A stretch of DNA of 64,000 nucleotides from Glebionis coronaria (GCA_025667525.1 CM046877.1:260869706-260933705), one strand, 5' to 3'. Counted from the first letter of the stretch, positions 22,147 to 35,818 are shown. Notes: a model not told the origin generated them from the sequence alone. Made by a program: numbers and translations.

Positions 22147-24925
22147 AATTTCGTCCTAAATTACAACAAAAACACAAACTGCGCATAATTCCGACATAAA
22201 AGACATAAAATACACGTTTTGGTCCGGTTATTATTGTAATTAAGTGGTAGAAAAGATGGGTGTTTACACACCTATCATGCATATATCTTACCGTCATTAA
22301 TCCAACGGTCATTTTATGTAAAGGATTAAGTCTTAAATCACATGTTATATATTCAAGGTACAAGTTTTAATTGTTCGGCCAACTCAGGGCAATCTAAAAT
22401 TAATTATTAACTTCATTCTTATTCTTATAAACAAACAAATAAATGGTCTTTAATGATCACGAGCATGAATTTATCAAATTACAGCCTACACACGTGATTC
22501 ATCATATTTATGAATGCTACATGTGTATTAGTCAATCCAAACGTCACCACGTGAAACTCATAATGTTCATTACAAGCACCGGATGTAGTGATTGGAATAG
22601 ATAATCTCTTTCGCAGATGCGAAGTTGATGATAACCATGCTATGGATCAAATTTGCTAGAACCTTGTAAATGATCGAACAATTCTTCCATTTCGAGTTAT
22701 GGATATCGTTTTCGATTTTCAATTTACTCAATTCACACTAATCTATAAATATAAGGAATGATAACACCATAGCTCTTCAGGATGACAGGCTTGGTAGAAT
22801 AAAATCATTCTCCGACAACTCTCTCAGTTGTACGGTAATTCCTTAAATTCAGATGGTGCTGACGTACAGTGCACAAGCCACAAGTGCAGCACCGGGAATA
22901 TAATCAATATCAATTTCAACTTGCCTTAATGGCAAAAGTCTAGGTAATTTATTAATAAATACCTCCTATATTTTAGATAACATAAACATCTTTTAATAAA
23001 TTCATATTAAGTTCTTTCTAGATTATAATATCTATTACTAATTCACAACCATTTACGGTATAATCCCAAGTCTAAATACAGGATATGATCATCCATCGAG
23101 AATTATTTAGATCACTTTTGATAATCAGCATCTTATCTTTTAGGGAAATTCTACTCGAGTTCCTATCAATTAAGACAATGTCGTCATGTCATAATCAATC
23201 AATCCATTCTACTGGCACTATCAACTTTTCAGTTTCATTGCCGTCGATAAGATGTGAAATTCTCAAAAGACTAATAATAACTCATAATCCTTCACAAGTT
23301 CAAGGATATCAGGAGACATAACTAACCTTAAAAAGAGTAAGGTCAACGCATAATCTACGCGAGAGAATTTCAAATCAGATACAAACGAAAACATTTAACG
23401 AATATGAATATATCCCATGTTTTCATAATTTGAGTATGCATTCGAAAGCTCCTCGGATCGTTACCCAGGTCATTCAAATGAAATTAAATCATAAGAAATG
23501 ATAAGAACGTCGATACATCCAGTCGGGTATCAACACTCGATAATCAAATACTTTTCCTAAGAATCTCACTACGGGGGAATTGGACAAGAACGGATTTGTC
23601 AATCGTCAAATAAGACAATTTCTTCTGAGGAGTAAATTCGACTCAGAAGAATAGATGCTACAGGCACATATGTAGGTGTCCCTAACACTATGTCCTTATT
23701 TTTCACTTCTTGCAGATCTCACAAATTTTTAATCTTTCACAATCCTTAAAGAAAATGTAGAGTTTATTCATTAGTTTTATGGTGACTACTAATCAGTCTT
23801 GCATAGTCCATTCCAAATTGTATGTAGGCGCGCAACTATATACAATTTCAAGATTAACGATGCAATACTCAGTTCGTCAAAATTTTATCATCATGTTTAT
23901 AATAAAAACATTTCATGCTTAATTCTTAAATAAGAATCAAAAATAAATTTACAAAGAATTTCTTTGTCATGGAAATAATTAAGTTTCCAAAGCGTCTCAT
24001 AAACAACTTCATTTTGATATCAATCACTTATAAATCTCACTATGAATAATCCTTATAGTGATGAAAATTCAATTTTTCTCAAAGGATACCGTTTTAACTT
24101 TATAAAAACAATGTGTGATCTGCAAAAGAGTGATGAAGAGTTGTTCACCAAGAACTAACTACGGTATGATAGGAAATGAACTTTAGCCAAATAATCATGA
24201 GGTTCATGATCTCGATGGCACTCTAAAAGAATAATTCACAACGTAACTCAATCAATATGAGTACTTGTTCAATGGTGGCATCACTAATGCGAACATTAGG
24301 ATGAAGCAATAAAAGATAGATAACATCGATACATGTAGGATTTAGCAATCAAAGGTAGTCTTTTTCATTAATCACAAACAAGTCAAATTGTACCGTAACA
24401 CATTACGTGTCACTATGTCATACAATTCTCGGAACTCATCCTACCAACTGATATCTCAGTTAAGTTAGGGATTATTTTTAAAAGATACCACAATGAATAC
24501 TAATCTGCAAGAGTCATTAGGTGTTCCACATGTCCCAGAAGATCCATCGGTCTCAATTCAGAAGAAGATTTCTTCAATTTATTTCTTGGACACTGGGCAT
24601 CCTCGTTAGTGGACAATGGCCTAGGAACAACCCTTAACATAAACCTACAATCAATTAAAACCTTATAATTCAATCACAGAACTTAACGACTTCCTCTTAA
24701 CAATCTCATATTCCATATAGGTTAAGTTTTACTTTTATTTATTCAAGTTTCAACCAATTTTATACTCAATTCGATATCCTACCTCAATCTCCAATACTTT
24801 CAATCTTATTCTTCGGCCTTGTAAAGGCAATACAATCTCAATATAAATCAACACTTAATTTCCAATCCTATTAGCTCTTACAACAACAATTATCAAATGA
24901 GTCATTAATATGAAATGACTTGATC

Positions 24926-25075
24926 ATTCAACTTAGACTTCTCGGAAAGGTACTAGTGGCATGAGGCTTTTGGGTAATGGTTCCAATGACAGCCTCAAGT
25001 GCAACATTCACCCTTTCGATTTCAATTTAAGAATTGGATGACAACGAATCAGATGACATCTTTCTAGGTGGTAAC
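24926..25075 (-). pseudogene. C gag N-terminal relic
   Basis: Reading the minus strand from about 25070, a frame contains PRKMSSDSLSSNS, a stop, then VNVALEAVIGTITQKPHATS and a further stop near 24930. It is just downstream of the PBS, where chromovirus gag begins. Very short and broken. Confidence 0.4.
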
Positions 25076-25581
25076 GTTTTGTCAAACTCCACTCTTATAA
25101 GAAAAGATCGTCATGACATCGATATCAGATTTAATCTCGCCAATTCTTTTTCAATATCGCAATCAACTAATATCTACATTTCTATGAATATCAACCATTT
25201 GTTGGGATCATAAATATCCACAACTTGGTTTTAGATCTAGGATAGCTAGAATTCCTACGAGAATAGCTTCGATTAATTTACTAGGGGATTTAGGGTTATT
25301 TGTGACAATCGACGTCGTATAAATACCTCGTATAAAAATCAAAATAATCATCAAACAATCATGTAATAAAATTACATCATATATATATAATCCAAGTTAT
25401 ATATATATATATATTAAAATAACACTTCTCAGTCTTGGCCTTGTCGGTAACTCGGGAATTCTTCGGCACCGTTATAGTCAAAAGATTTTTAGACATTTTT
25501 AAAAAAATGTTTATAGTTAAAAGATTTTGAAATGTTTTATTCAAAACCTTGGTTTTAAAAATCTTTCGTAATCTATAACGA

Positions 25582-25597
25582 GAGCTCTGGTACCAAA
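25582..25597 (-). other. C primer-binding site (tRNA-iMet type)
   Basis: Minus strand TGGTACCAGAGCTC, next to the LTR end GGGGTGTTACA. It matches the usual chromovirus PBS TGGTATCAGAGC with one mismatch. Confidence 0.8.
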
Positions 25598-25598
25598 C

Positions 25599-28500
25599 TG
25601 TAACACCCCCAAATTTATACAACTCAGTACAGCGGAAGACTAGTTGGTGTTACGGGATAGCACATTACTCACATCATAGACAACGCATAAAAATCGCGTC
25701 GTTTATTAATAAAGCATTTCCATTCAATAATATCAAAGTTACATCGGTCCCAAGTCATTTTATTTCATACAAAGTTTTACAAAGTATTTGAATGGAAAAA
25801 TATTGTTTAAGTGCGGGCCATGAATTCTTGTCGTCTTCCCGAGAATTACCTTCAAGTACCTGAGATAAAACATGTTAAAAGAAAAGGTCAGCGATAACGC
25901 CGAGTGAATTCATAGAGTTTAATAAAATCCATCAATATAATATCAGTATAAAATTATTACTGAGAATCATCTTGTACAAATCATTTTAATAGGCCATAAA
26001 ATAGCCAAAGTCATTTTATACAAATCCTTATCGAAAATCATAACATAGGCATTTGCCTTAAAATTCGTTATACGAATCATTATCGTTAAAAACACCATAC
26101 AATTTTTGCAACGTTGTATAGATTAAATAAAAACCGTTATAAGAATATGGTTATGAAAACCAAAACACAAACATAGTATGAATAGTATGACCCTGTATTG
26201 CTAGTCAGGCAATACATCGTAATTCGGAGCGTCTATTAGTATTTCGGTGATTGGATTATTATAAGCCGCATGACATTGTTACCTTACTAAACCAACAAGG
26301 GATAGCTAACCCGATACCAATTTTGCCCATCTAAAGTAGCGTGTCGTCACAAAGGTCACGCTATGGAAATCTTCTCATACATTAATTCGCTTACCAATCA
26401 ATGTGGCACGACGGGGATCAACCGTCAAGGCGCGAACTGGGGTGATCGTCCCCAAATAGTACTATTAAATGCATAAAGCGTCTACCAACTCCCGGTAGTT
26501 CACAATTCATGCTAATGGGACTTTTAGTGACATAACCTAACTTTAATAATCCATTTAATTTCATTTATCGGATCCTTTAATCATTTATCGGGTCATACAA
26601 TCGGGTCATTCAATCATTTGGGTCCAAAATCAATAAACAAACAATCGGGACAAATGGTGTCCTATTTTATAAAAATAACATGTAATCTCCCTCGCGGGTT
26701 TATAAAACATTTATAAAAACATTTAAAAGAGTGCGAGGCGATGAACTCACGTTGATGTGGGAATGCGGGATATCGGCAATTCGGATGTACGGTACGTGCT
26801 TCAATCACGGAAACCTAGACAAATAATACTCGGTCTTAGACGTTTGTCCAATGACTTTATGAAAATAACAATTATGTATACATATGATGATTATTTATAT
26901 ATGATGATCAAGTGGGTTTACATATTCTCGTTTACTCATTTTAGCGTTATACGTCGATAACTTTTATACTAGTTTACTAGTTTTACCCATTTACGTGTTT
27001 TAAGTCCAATAAGCTTATTATAAGTTATTTAACTTATTTTAGTCCATTTTGTACTTATATTATCAGTACATACACTTTCAAGTTGGGCCCAAATGGGTTA
27101 AGCCCAATAATTTCTTTTTACAAGTTTATATCTTATTTAGTCCAATTATTAGTCCAAGTATTAGTCCAATATGTTTACTTAGCTCGTTAATGTCCGTTTG
27201 TCCTATAGTTCGGGTTTTTATCGGTTTTTACTTGTTATACATGTATATATATCAGTATATAAGTTTTATAAAGTTTTCATTAGACGGGTCCAACCATCTA
27301 TGTTTTATTTGACAAAAACGTTAATTTTACGGCGATAGCCGAAAAAGTCGTAAAAACAATGTTTATAGTTTTATAACTTATAAAACTTAACAAATTACCA
27401 TTTTTATAAAATGTACACTTATTTAACCTTTTACATACTTATATAAATAAAATCCATAAGTTAGTGGGTTTTAATTTATATTTTATACTATTAAATTTTT
27501 GAGTGCTTATATAATAGTATTATTCTTTAATTTCCAAAAATCTGATTTTTATCTTTACTTTCACCAAAACTGCCATATCTTGAGTTCTATATGGAGATAG
27601 AAGCTCAAATTTTTATCACATAAACTACATGATATGTGCAACTTCAGATTTATACCTTAAACTTGTTTTGATCATATCTCACTCATTACAATGATTCCAT
27701 TGCATGGCCAACTCTCACATGTGTACAAGACATTTAGCTTACTGTAAATCCATTCTACTTCATCATTTTATCAGTTTACCATATGGTTCTTTACTGTTTT
27801 ATACAGCCATCAAATTTAACCAAGATTTTAACCTTGTTTCTTATGGTTTTTCACCTTTTTAATCATGTTTATCAACAACAAATCCCCACACAACATTTTT
27901 ATCATCATATAATCATCATATACATATACAATAGGAAATAAAATACATGTTTACATAATCAAAATAACTAGAATTTGAGGATGAAAATCTTTATACCACC
28001 ATGATGATGTAGGTTGATCAAAACATGGATTTTTGATGGAGAAACTTGTGTTGCACCAAGACCATCTTCAAGACCACCATGCTCCATGAACTCCTTGTGA
28101 AAAATCAGCCTTGATACTCCATGAAAACTCCTCCTTGGATGTTATGAGCACCACCAATCAATAGGGTTTCAAAGTGGCTTCAACATATGTGTAAATAACA
28201 CATGTTTTTGTGGTGGAATCAAGATCAAATTGGGTATTTTTGGTTGAGGATGGGACGGCCAAAATGGAGTCAAGAGAGAGATGAGAGAAATTTTGGTTGT
28301 TTTGCATGTGGGAAATGAGAAGCTATTTGTTTAGTTAAGTGGTTTTGTGAAGTTAGTGGATGTGTAGCTTCATTGTGAAGCTAAGACAAGTGTAAGCCTT
28401 TTGGCTTAAGTTTTGACACATCAAGTGTGTTAGTTGCCTAGTGTTGGCCGGTTTTGGGGGTGGGACAAGTGTCCCACTTGTCTCATCCCCATTTATTTAC

Positions 28501-28993
28501 GGGTACTCCTCGATTCTAGTTTCATCGATTTGCGTGCCCTCGGGTCGTTTTACGAAAAAACGTTTTTATAAATTATGAATCAACGTCACAAAACGAATCC
28601 AATAAAAATTGTCTCATCAAAAACGGTGTTCGAAAACGTAAATACGTAATCCTAAGGTTTCCGGTTTAGTCGTAAAGGACGTTAAAATAAAATCGTAAGT
28701 CCTAATCTCTTCTCGTAAATTTGTGAGTTTATGAACCAACACAAATTTAAAACTCCAAATAATATTCATGGACAAATTTATTTTCTGAAATGTCGGACTG
28801 TCACCAAAGACGGTGTATGTAAACGTAAGCACGTAACGTAGAATCCTCCGGTTTAAACGTAGTCGATGCTACTTCAAGACGTAAATCCAAATTTCTTCCC
28901 AAAAATAAGGGAGTTTATATTGTAACATTAAAATAATGTTTTTAAATAATATTTGAGAATAAAATATCAATCGTAAATTGACGGATTGTCACA
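25599..28993 (-). repeat. C chromovirus 5' LTR (3.4 kb)
   Basis: Minus strand TGTGACAATCCGTC (28993) to GGGGTGTTACA (25599), typical Tekay/Del LTR termini, with a PBS on the inner side. The outer flank is CAAAA, inside E4. No gene inside. The outer 370 bp contain a roughly 188-bp tandem duplication. The partner LTR is not in the window. Confidence 0.8.
28615..28993 (-). repeat. Tandem duplication in U3 of C LTR
   Basis: Two diverged copies of about 188 bp begin ACGGTGTTCGAAAACGTAAA (28624) and ACGGTGTATGTAAACGTAAG (28809). Each contains a TCCGGTTTA-like phrase and ends near GGGAGTTT or GTGAGTTT. The copies are clearly older than the young insertions here. Confidence 0.6.
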
Positions 28994-29578
28994 CAAAAGA
29001 TTCACAACGTTTGAAAATTAAAACCACTTTATTAAAATTTTTTCTAGCAAGGAAAGAAAATAACTATACAAAGGGAAAAACTAATAGGCCAAAATAGATT
29101 AAAATTTTTTAAAAATGTCGAAAAATTGATTTTCCGGTTAAAATGAGGACAAATACAAGGAAAAGACCACTTAACTTCGATAGAAGTCCCCCCTACACTT
29201 AATATAAACATTGTTCTCAATGTTTAAGCATGTGGGAGTAAACTCCCCTACACTTAGGACATTGTGCACTTTGTTTAAATCTCGCTAAGGAAGAGACAAC
29301 TAAAGAGATTCCAATTTTAATATTGAGAAATATAAAATAGTGAATCGAAAAGAGTTTAGGATAGAACCGGGAAGACGGGAACACGGAATCACGGTTCGTT
29401 AAAAGTCATCAAGAGTGTGTCTTTGAAGCTCTAATCCCTGCACATGATAAGAAAAAAAGCAAGAAACACCAGCGGGGCTCCCCCCTACACTTATGGTAAA
29501 GATAGATAGATAATTGGGTTGCCTCCCAAAAAGCGCTTGTTTATATTAACCGAGTCACGAGCCTGACTCGTCCCCGAA
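28994..29578 (-). other. E4 3' noncoding region
   Basis: Matches E1 2985-3579 closely, giving the family. Contains PPT-like copies near 29190, 29256 and 29480, the AAACATTG hairpin (29206-29225, one loop change), and the two-hairpin motif (29515-29570; the second stem ends ATTGGG instead of CATGGG). Confidence 0.75.
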
Positions 29579-30664
29579 TTAAATGGTCCATGGGGAAGCC
29601 TCAAATGTAATACCGGGATCAAAGACCTTGTCCTCGTTCCCGGTTGACATCAACAAAGGAGAGGCGGGGGGATAAGTCTTGAATGGGAGAAAGGTCCTTT
29701 CAACATACGAAAAGTATGTGAAATCAAGATCCACGGGAGGTGGGGTGGGTAAAGTAAGCAAATTGTCATCCCCCAAAGACAATGGATGTTGAGCACTCGG
29801 TAAAGCCGTAATGTTATCAATGATAGCATAATCAATGTCACCTCCCGGGTCAAAGCACTCATCCTCCGTAATAGTGGCTATAGGGGAGGATGAAAGGTGC
29901 TCGGGAGGGGGACTTGGGACAATACCTTCCTGCAACAAATTATCAAAAATAATATCCCCCTCCGTGTCATCATCATCAATACCTGGAGGCATGGAGTGAA
30001 TGTCGATTTCTTCCAGCAATGGGTCATTATCTTCAACGGGAGGAATAGATGGAGGTAAAGACTCGGAGAGAGGAGGAGAAGTCAACTCTTCGATTTGAGC
30101 AATAAGAAGATGCACTTTCCGTAATCTGTCGCGGAGAATCACGTCTTCCACCTCATCCACAAGATCAAGTTCATCGGGGAACTTCTCGTAAGTCGGAGAG
30201 AATAACTCGTCATCGCCTGCATCTCCCGGTGGAGATTGAGAAATTTCAAAAGTGAAATTCTCATAGCGTGGAGAAAAATCGTCATCACTAGGATCGACCT
30301 CTTCCGTAAGAGCAAAGTCGTCCTCAAGCTCCATAACAGGTAAGTCACAAACCTCATCATCCAATAATTTGTCGAGACCAACATCACTAAGCTCATTCAA
30401 CGAATCTAGATCCTTAGACGCAGTAGGAACATCGAGAGTAGGAGCAGCAACTTCAGAAGATTGGTTGAAAATGTAGACATCATCGTCGTCGTCATCATCA
30501 TAATAGATGGGACGATTCCCGTTAGGAGTGACGTAGTCGGCTAACTCTTCCTTGATAACCTCCACATCTTTAAGAAGCTCATAAAGAAACTTTTGTTGTT
30601 CATCGCCTTGAGTATGTTCAATTGAATACCAGAGAGGTTCACATCCTAGCCGTCCAGCTATCAC
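29579..30664 (-). pseudogene. E4: C-terminal tail of an Athila-like gag-PR protein
   Basis: 361-residue open frame with no gag or protease domain left. It is extremely acidic (DDDDDDDVYIF and many Asp/Glu runs) and contains two FDPG motifs 77 residues apart (ECFDPGGDIDY and DKVFDPGITFE), as in the tails of E1, E2 and E3. Unlike those it has no hydrophobic segment between the motifs. The stop is followed by the same noncoding region as E1. Its N-terminal part ends at the junction with chromovirus T. The long open frame suggests either recent loss or selection on the tail. Confidence 0.6.
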
Positions 30665-30675
30665 TGGTATTCAAT
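30621..30675. repeat. 12-bp inverted repeat at the E4/T junction
   Basis: ATTGAATACCAG (30621-30632) and CTGGTATTCAAT (30664-30675) are perfect reverse complements 31 bp apart, where minus-strand E4 sequence stops and plus-strand chromovirus sequence begins. No LTR or target duplication is present here. Confidence 0.6.
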
Positions 30676-30729
30676 CTTATGATTATCCGCATTGTCCTTT
30701 TCACCCTATTGTCATGTCTCATGTATAAT

Positions 30730-33700
30730 GTTTTATCAGGTTCTCAGCCAGCCAGAGCACCTGCTAGAGGATATACTCATCCTCTCTGCTCTACTTGCCA
30801 CCGTAGGCACCTAGGGCCATGTCGCTGTGACAGTGACACATGCTTCAAGTGTGGTCTTCCTGGCCATCGCATGAAGGACTGCCGCAAGGGCGAGATGGAG
30901 GGCACATCGGGACATGCTAATACCAAGCCGCCTCCTACCACTGGACGCGTCTACACGACATCTCGAGATCAGGCCAACAAGTCTACAGGTACCATCACTG
31001 GAATATTGTATATGTATGGTCAAGCTGCATGTGTTCTATTTGATATGGGTGCTACTCACTTGGTCATTTCTACTGCTTATGCCAAGAATGTTAGGATACT
31101 TCCCATGCCATTAGAGAATAGACTCAGTATTTCCACGCCTTTGAGAGACTCTATACTTATCACCCATATGTACAAGAGTCTTCCCCTAGAGTTTGACGAT
31201 AAGGTTCGTCCTGTTGACGCACTTCGACTGGACATGAATGACTTTGACATGATTTTGGGCATGGATTGGCTATCCAAGCATCATGCTACCATAGACTGCC
31301 ATTCATATCGAGTCATCTTCGGTGATGTTAATGCACTAGAGTACATTCATAACGGGTTCGTACCCGACAGGTCTGTACAAATCGTATCAACCCTGCAAGC
31401 ACGTGCACTACTGTCACATGGCCGCGAGGGTTATCTAGCTACGGTTCATGACATGCATGCTAAATCCCCATCAATTCAGGATCAGCCGATAGTGTCAGAA
31501 TTACAAGATGTATTTCCAGAAGAACTTCGGGGCATATCACCTGCACGAGAAGTGGAATTCAATATCGAGCTCATCCCAGGAGCTGAGCCGGCTTCCAAGG
31601 CTCCTTATCACATGGCTCCCATAGAGTTAATGGAGCTGAAGGATCAACTGCAAGAACTTTTAGAACGAGGTTTCATTCGACCGAGCGCATCTCCATGGGG
31701 CGCACCGGTCTTATTTGTTAAGAAGAAGGACGACAATATGCATCTTTGCATAGACTATCGCGAGCTCAACAAGATTACTATCAGGAATATGTATCCACTG
31801 CCACGTATAAACGATCTGTTTGACCAACTCCAAGGGGCCAAACACTTCTCCAAGATTGACCTCAAGTCAGGCTACCATTAGTTACGGGTTAAGGAGCAGG
31901 ACATCGCCAAGACTGTTTTCCGTACATGCTATGGCCACTACGAATTTGTAGTCATGCCATTCGGCCTGACCAATGCTCCAGCAGTGTTCATGGATTTGAT
32001 GAACAAAATCTTCCATGAATTTCTAGATAAGTTTGTCATTTTCTTCATCGATGACATCCTATTTTCTCAAAGTCCAAGGAGGAACACGAAGACCATCTTC
32101 GTACAGTACACAGATTCTTCGCCAGAAGCAGCTGTATGCTAAATTCTCCAAGTGTGATTTCTGGTTGACAAAGTGGCATTCTTAGGTCACATTGTATCAG
32201 CCGGAGGAATCACTATGGATCCAGCGAAGGTTGAGGCTATTACTAAGTGGTCGATGCCGACATCAGCGACTGAAGTCAGCAGTTTCTTAGGCTTAGCTAG
32301 CTATTACCGTAGGTTCGTGGAGAACTTTTCCCGCTTAGCACTATCATTGACCAAACTGATGCGGAAAGGGGGGAAATTCGTCTGGACTGAAGAACGAGAG
32401 AAGAGTTTTGACGACCTGAAGCAGAAGTTAGTATCTGCACCTATTCTTACTCTCCCATCTGGTACGGGTGGATTTCAAATCTACAGTGATGCATCGGGGA
32501 AGGGACTTGGCTGTGTTCTCATGCAACATGGGAAAGCTCATCGCGTACGCTTCACGGCAGCTTAAGCCTTATGAAGAAAATTACCCTATGCATGAATTGG
32601 AACTTGCTGCAGTCGTGTTTGCATTGAAGATATGGAGGCACTACTTATATGGAGAATCATTTGACATTTTCACGGACCACAAGAGCTTGAAGTATATCTT
32701 CACTCAGTGTGAAGTGAACATGAGACAGAGGAGATGGTTAGAGCTGTTGAAGGATTATGACATTAATCTGTATCATCCCGGCAAGGCGAATGTAGTAGCA
32801 GATGCACTTAGCAGGAAGTCCGGATTGATCAACAACATTAAAATTGAGTAAGAAATCATAACAGACTTGGAGCGACTAGACATAGAGATCATGGTACGTG
32901 GACAACACTGTTACTGGGCTAATCTTAGAGTAGAACCCGAGTTACTCTCTAAGATCAAGGAAGCTCAGAAAGATGATGGAGAAATCTGGGCGATAATTCA
33001 GAATTTGGAGAAGCAGACGGAATTCAGAGTAGATGCAGATGGTATCGTTTGGCAGGGCACGAGACTTTATGTTCCTGATGATCAAGAACTCTGGGAAGCA
33101 TTGTTAGCTGAAGCTCATAGCTCCCCGTTCTCTATACATCTTGGTTCGACTAAGATGTACCATGACATCAAGCAGTACTTTTGGTGGAGTGGTATGAAAC
33201 AGGATGTTTCCACTTACGTCTCCAAATGACTTACCTGCCAGCAGGTCAAGATCGAGCATCAGCGATCTGGCGGTTTCCTTCAACCGTTAGATATTCCAGA
33301 GTGGAAGTGGGACAAAATCACCATGGATTTTGTTACTAGTCTTTCGCCAACCAAGAGGATGCACGATACAATTTGGGTTATCGTAGATCGACTTACCAAA
33401 TCAGCTCATTTCTTACAGATCCGCAAGGAAGATTCGGTCAATAAACTCACCGATACGTATAGAAGAGAGATCATGAGACTCCACGTTGCTCCATCCAACA
33501 TCGTCTCAGACAGAGATCCTTGATTCCCTTCGCGATTTTGGAAGAGTCTGCAGAAAGCTTGGGGTACACAACTTAAGCTTAGCACGGCTTTTCATCCTCA
33601 AACAGACGGACAGTCGGAGCGAACGATTCAGACATTGGAAGATATGTTGAGGTCATGTGCGTTGGAATGGACGGGTGATTGGGACGATTATATCTGTTTG

Positions 33701-34363
33701 GTGGAGTTTGCATACAACAACAGTTGGCACGAAAGTATCAAGTGTGCTCCTTTAGAGATGTTGTATGCCAGGAAGTGTCGCGCCCCAATCTGCTGGGATC
33801 AGGTTGGTGAGCGAACACTTGAAGGACCAGAGATCATAGAGTTGACTAATGAGAGGGTCGCAGTAGCTAAGCAGAAACTTCAAGAAGCACGGTCACGTCA
33901 GAAGAGTTACGCCGACAAGTATTGTAGGGACATACATTTTAACGTAGGAGATCACGTTTTCCTTAAGGTTTCGCCGGCACGTGGTGTTAGACGTTTTGGA
34001 ATTAAAGGGAAGCTCAGTCCTCGGTTCATCGGACCGTTTGATATCATTGAACGAGTCGGTGAAGTATCTTAACGTTTAGCGTTACCTCCGCAGCTTTCGC
34101 ATGTAGACAATGTGTTTCATGTGTCCTTACTTAGAGTGTACCAGTATCATCCCCTTCACATGGTTCACTATCCACTGGAACAGATTCGTGAAGATCTCAC
34201 ATTCATAGAAGAACCCGAACGAGTTCTTGACAGACAAGAACGAGTCATGAGAAGGAAGACGGTTCCATTCGTCAAAATCCTTTGGAGGGATCATACCGAG
34301 AGAGAAGCCACTTGGGAAATAGAGGAGTCTATCCGGGCTTCTTACCCTCATTTCATATTTTGA
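30730..34363 (+). pseudogene. T gag-pol: zinc knuckle, PR, RT, RNase H, IN, chromodomain
   Basis: Order: Cys/His motifs ([12 protein letters not shown] and [14 protein letters not shown], 30792-30885); protease with DMGA in place of DTGA (near 31040), probably inactive; RT (31480-32170) with FIDD active site; RNase H (about 32460-32830, [16 protein letters not shown]); integrase with DD35E spacing and GGFLQPLDIPEWKW; chromodomain (34112-34363, ILWRDHTEREATWEIEES). Breaks: TAG at 31879 inside RT motif A, frameshifts near 32075 and 32540, and stops near 32849, 33227, 33521 and 34070. It cannot make enzyme. The chromodomain type is known to steer insertion to heterochromatin. Confidence 0.9.
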
Positions 34364-34423
34364 ATTCGGGTATGTTCTTCTTTTCTAGTTTACTTTATCT
34401 ATAATTTGGGGACGAATTATTCT

Positions 34424-34439
34424 TTTTAGGGGGAAGAGT
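34424..34439 (+). other. T polypurine tract
   Basis: TTTTTAGGGGGAAGAG directly before the LTR start TGTAAAACCCGC; primes plus-strand DNA synthesis in this lineage. Confidence 0.75.
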
Positions 34440-35279
34440 TGTAAAACCCGCATGCTTTTACCATGAATAGTACCCTTTAGATCGTACGTACATGATTAGA
34501 ACTTTCCTTTTATAGCACGTTTACGGTTCATGAATAAGAATTTCAAGTATTACGTACGTGTTAGAACGCGATAAGTATTTATTGCGTATGAACACACGAT
34601 AATTATTCCAATAATAATTATAATCACGACATGCGATCATGAAATCATGAACGTAAATTAATCACGAGCTAATATTATTACATGTATATATTTATTACGA
34701 ACACGAATAACTAAGTCACGATCGTAAACTAATTAGAACACGTAATTTACGAACACGATAAAACACGAGAACACACAATATAATTTAGACACGAGAAAAG
34801 TATAGGTTACCCCAAGTGGGGCCCCCATGCCGCGACTACACCAAGGAAATGGGCCAAACCCATAATAATTTTACTAAACATGCAAATTATGGAAAATGTA
34901 TTTTCATTTATCACAAAATCAAGAAAATAACATAAATCCTAGTTCTTTTTCTTGCTCCTCTTTTGGTCACCGGTTTTAATAACACCAAAAGGGTGTTCGG
35001 GTTGATTTTGATCTTGGAAATTTTGCAAGGATTCGTGTGTGTTCGTCATCATTTGATTCACGTATTCGGTATAACCTTTTTAACCTTTTCTTTTATGTTT
35101 TGATTTAATGAATCACATAAAATCATGATGTTTTTAATTAACTAATTAAAAACAAGCATTTTTAAACATGTTAATGATCATGGGGTAAATCAATCAAGGG
35201 TTTTAGGGGTGTTGTGGTCTAGCCGACGCCTAACCGAGCCCTTAGGGGGGGTCTCGGCTTGGCTTATATCATACCATCG

Positions 35280-35293
35280 AGACCATATGGTCT
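35280..35293. repeat. 14-bp palindrome in T LTR
   Basis: AGACCATATGGTCT is its own reverse complement; CATACCA and TGGTATG flank it at nearly equal distance, extending the possible stem. Confidence 0.6.
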
Positions 35294-35818
35294 TGGTATG
35301 GTGGTGGCGGTCCTACGACAGCAGTAAAACCAAGGGGAAACCCGACTTAGGTCGGGGTATGGTGATGGTTACTGGTCCGGTTCATGGTTTTTAGTCACGG
35401 GTCCGGTTCATGAATTATTTTTTTAAGGTTTATGATTTTACTAGTTATGTTTTTTAGACTTAAATAAATTAATTAAAAGCATGACATGATTAATTTAATT
35501 TACATGACTTAGGTTATAAATTTAATTAGTAATTCATGAATTTTAACCTAAGTATTTATTATTAATTAGACTTTATAATTAATTAATTAGTTATAATTAA
35601 TTAATTAACATGACTTAGGTTATATAATACATGTTTTAACCTAAGTATTTTACTTTATTTAATTAAAATCATGTTATATTTAATTAAATACTTTAACCTG
35701 TAGTTTATTTAATTTACATGTAATAATTAATAAACTATACTATATAATCACATGACTTAGAATAATAATCATAAAATACTTAAGCTTATATATTTAGCTT
35801 AATTAACCAGCTTATATC

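Larger units (their letters stand above)
1..22277 (-). mobile_element. E1: Athila-like gag-PR retrotransposon, left end outside window
   Basis: Ty3/gypsy element read on the minus strand. The 3' LTR (1-1554, cut by the window edge) and 5' LTR (20432-22277) match almost base for base where they overlap; I saw roughly a dozen differences in 1.55 kb. The interior holds a primer-binding site, one gag-PR reading frame and a long 3' noncoding region, but no RT, RNase H or integrase, so it is non-autonomous. The gag-PR gene is split by E2 (4756-18158). E1 sits in the decayed interior of chromovirus C. Its right flank starts TGCAT, so a matching 5-bp duplication would lie left of the window. Confidence 0.9.
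20432..22277 (-). repeat. E1 5' LTR
   Basis: About 1846 bp. The outer end is a clean TGATAGG start on the minus strand (22277). The PBS-side end reads ...TTATTA rather than CA, so it is mutated or my boundary is a few bases off. A local 30-bp duplication with TTTAATAACTA at each start occupies 20431-20495. Carries minisatellite 20860-21300 and promoter 21766-21797. Confidence 0.88.
22278..25598 (-). mobile_element. C: decayed chromovirus interior
   Basis: The stretch between the E1 LTR and the PBS of the C LTR has no long frame on either strand. Position next to a tRNA-iMet-type PBS and a short gag-like stretch near its 5' end mark it as the interior of a minus-strand chromovirus riddled with stops. 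Only its first 3.3 kb is here; the rest must lie left of E1, outside the window. No other gene seen. Confidence 0.65.

Noticed and set aside
25375..25420. TATA-rich stretch as a promoter in chromovirus C
   Set aside because: Simple (TA)n run inside a decayed interior; nothing to promote.
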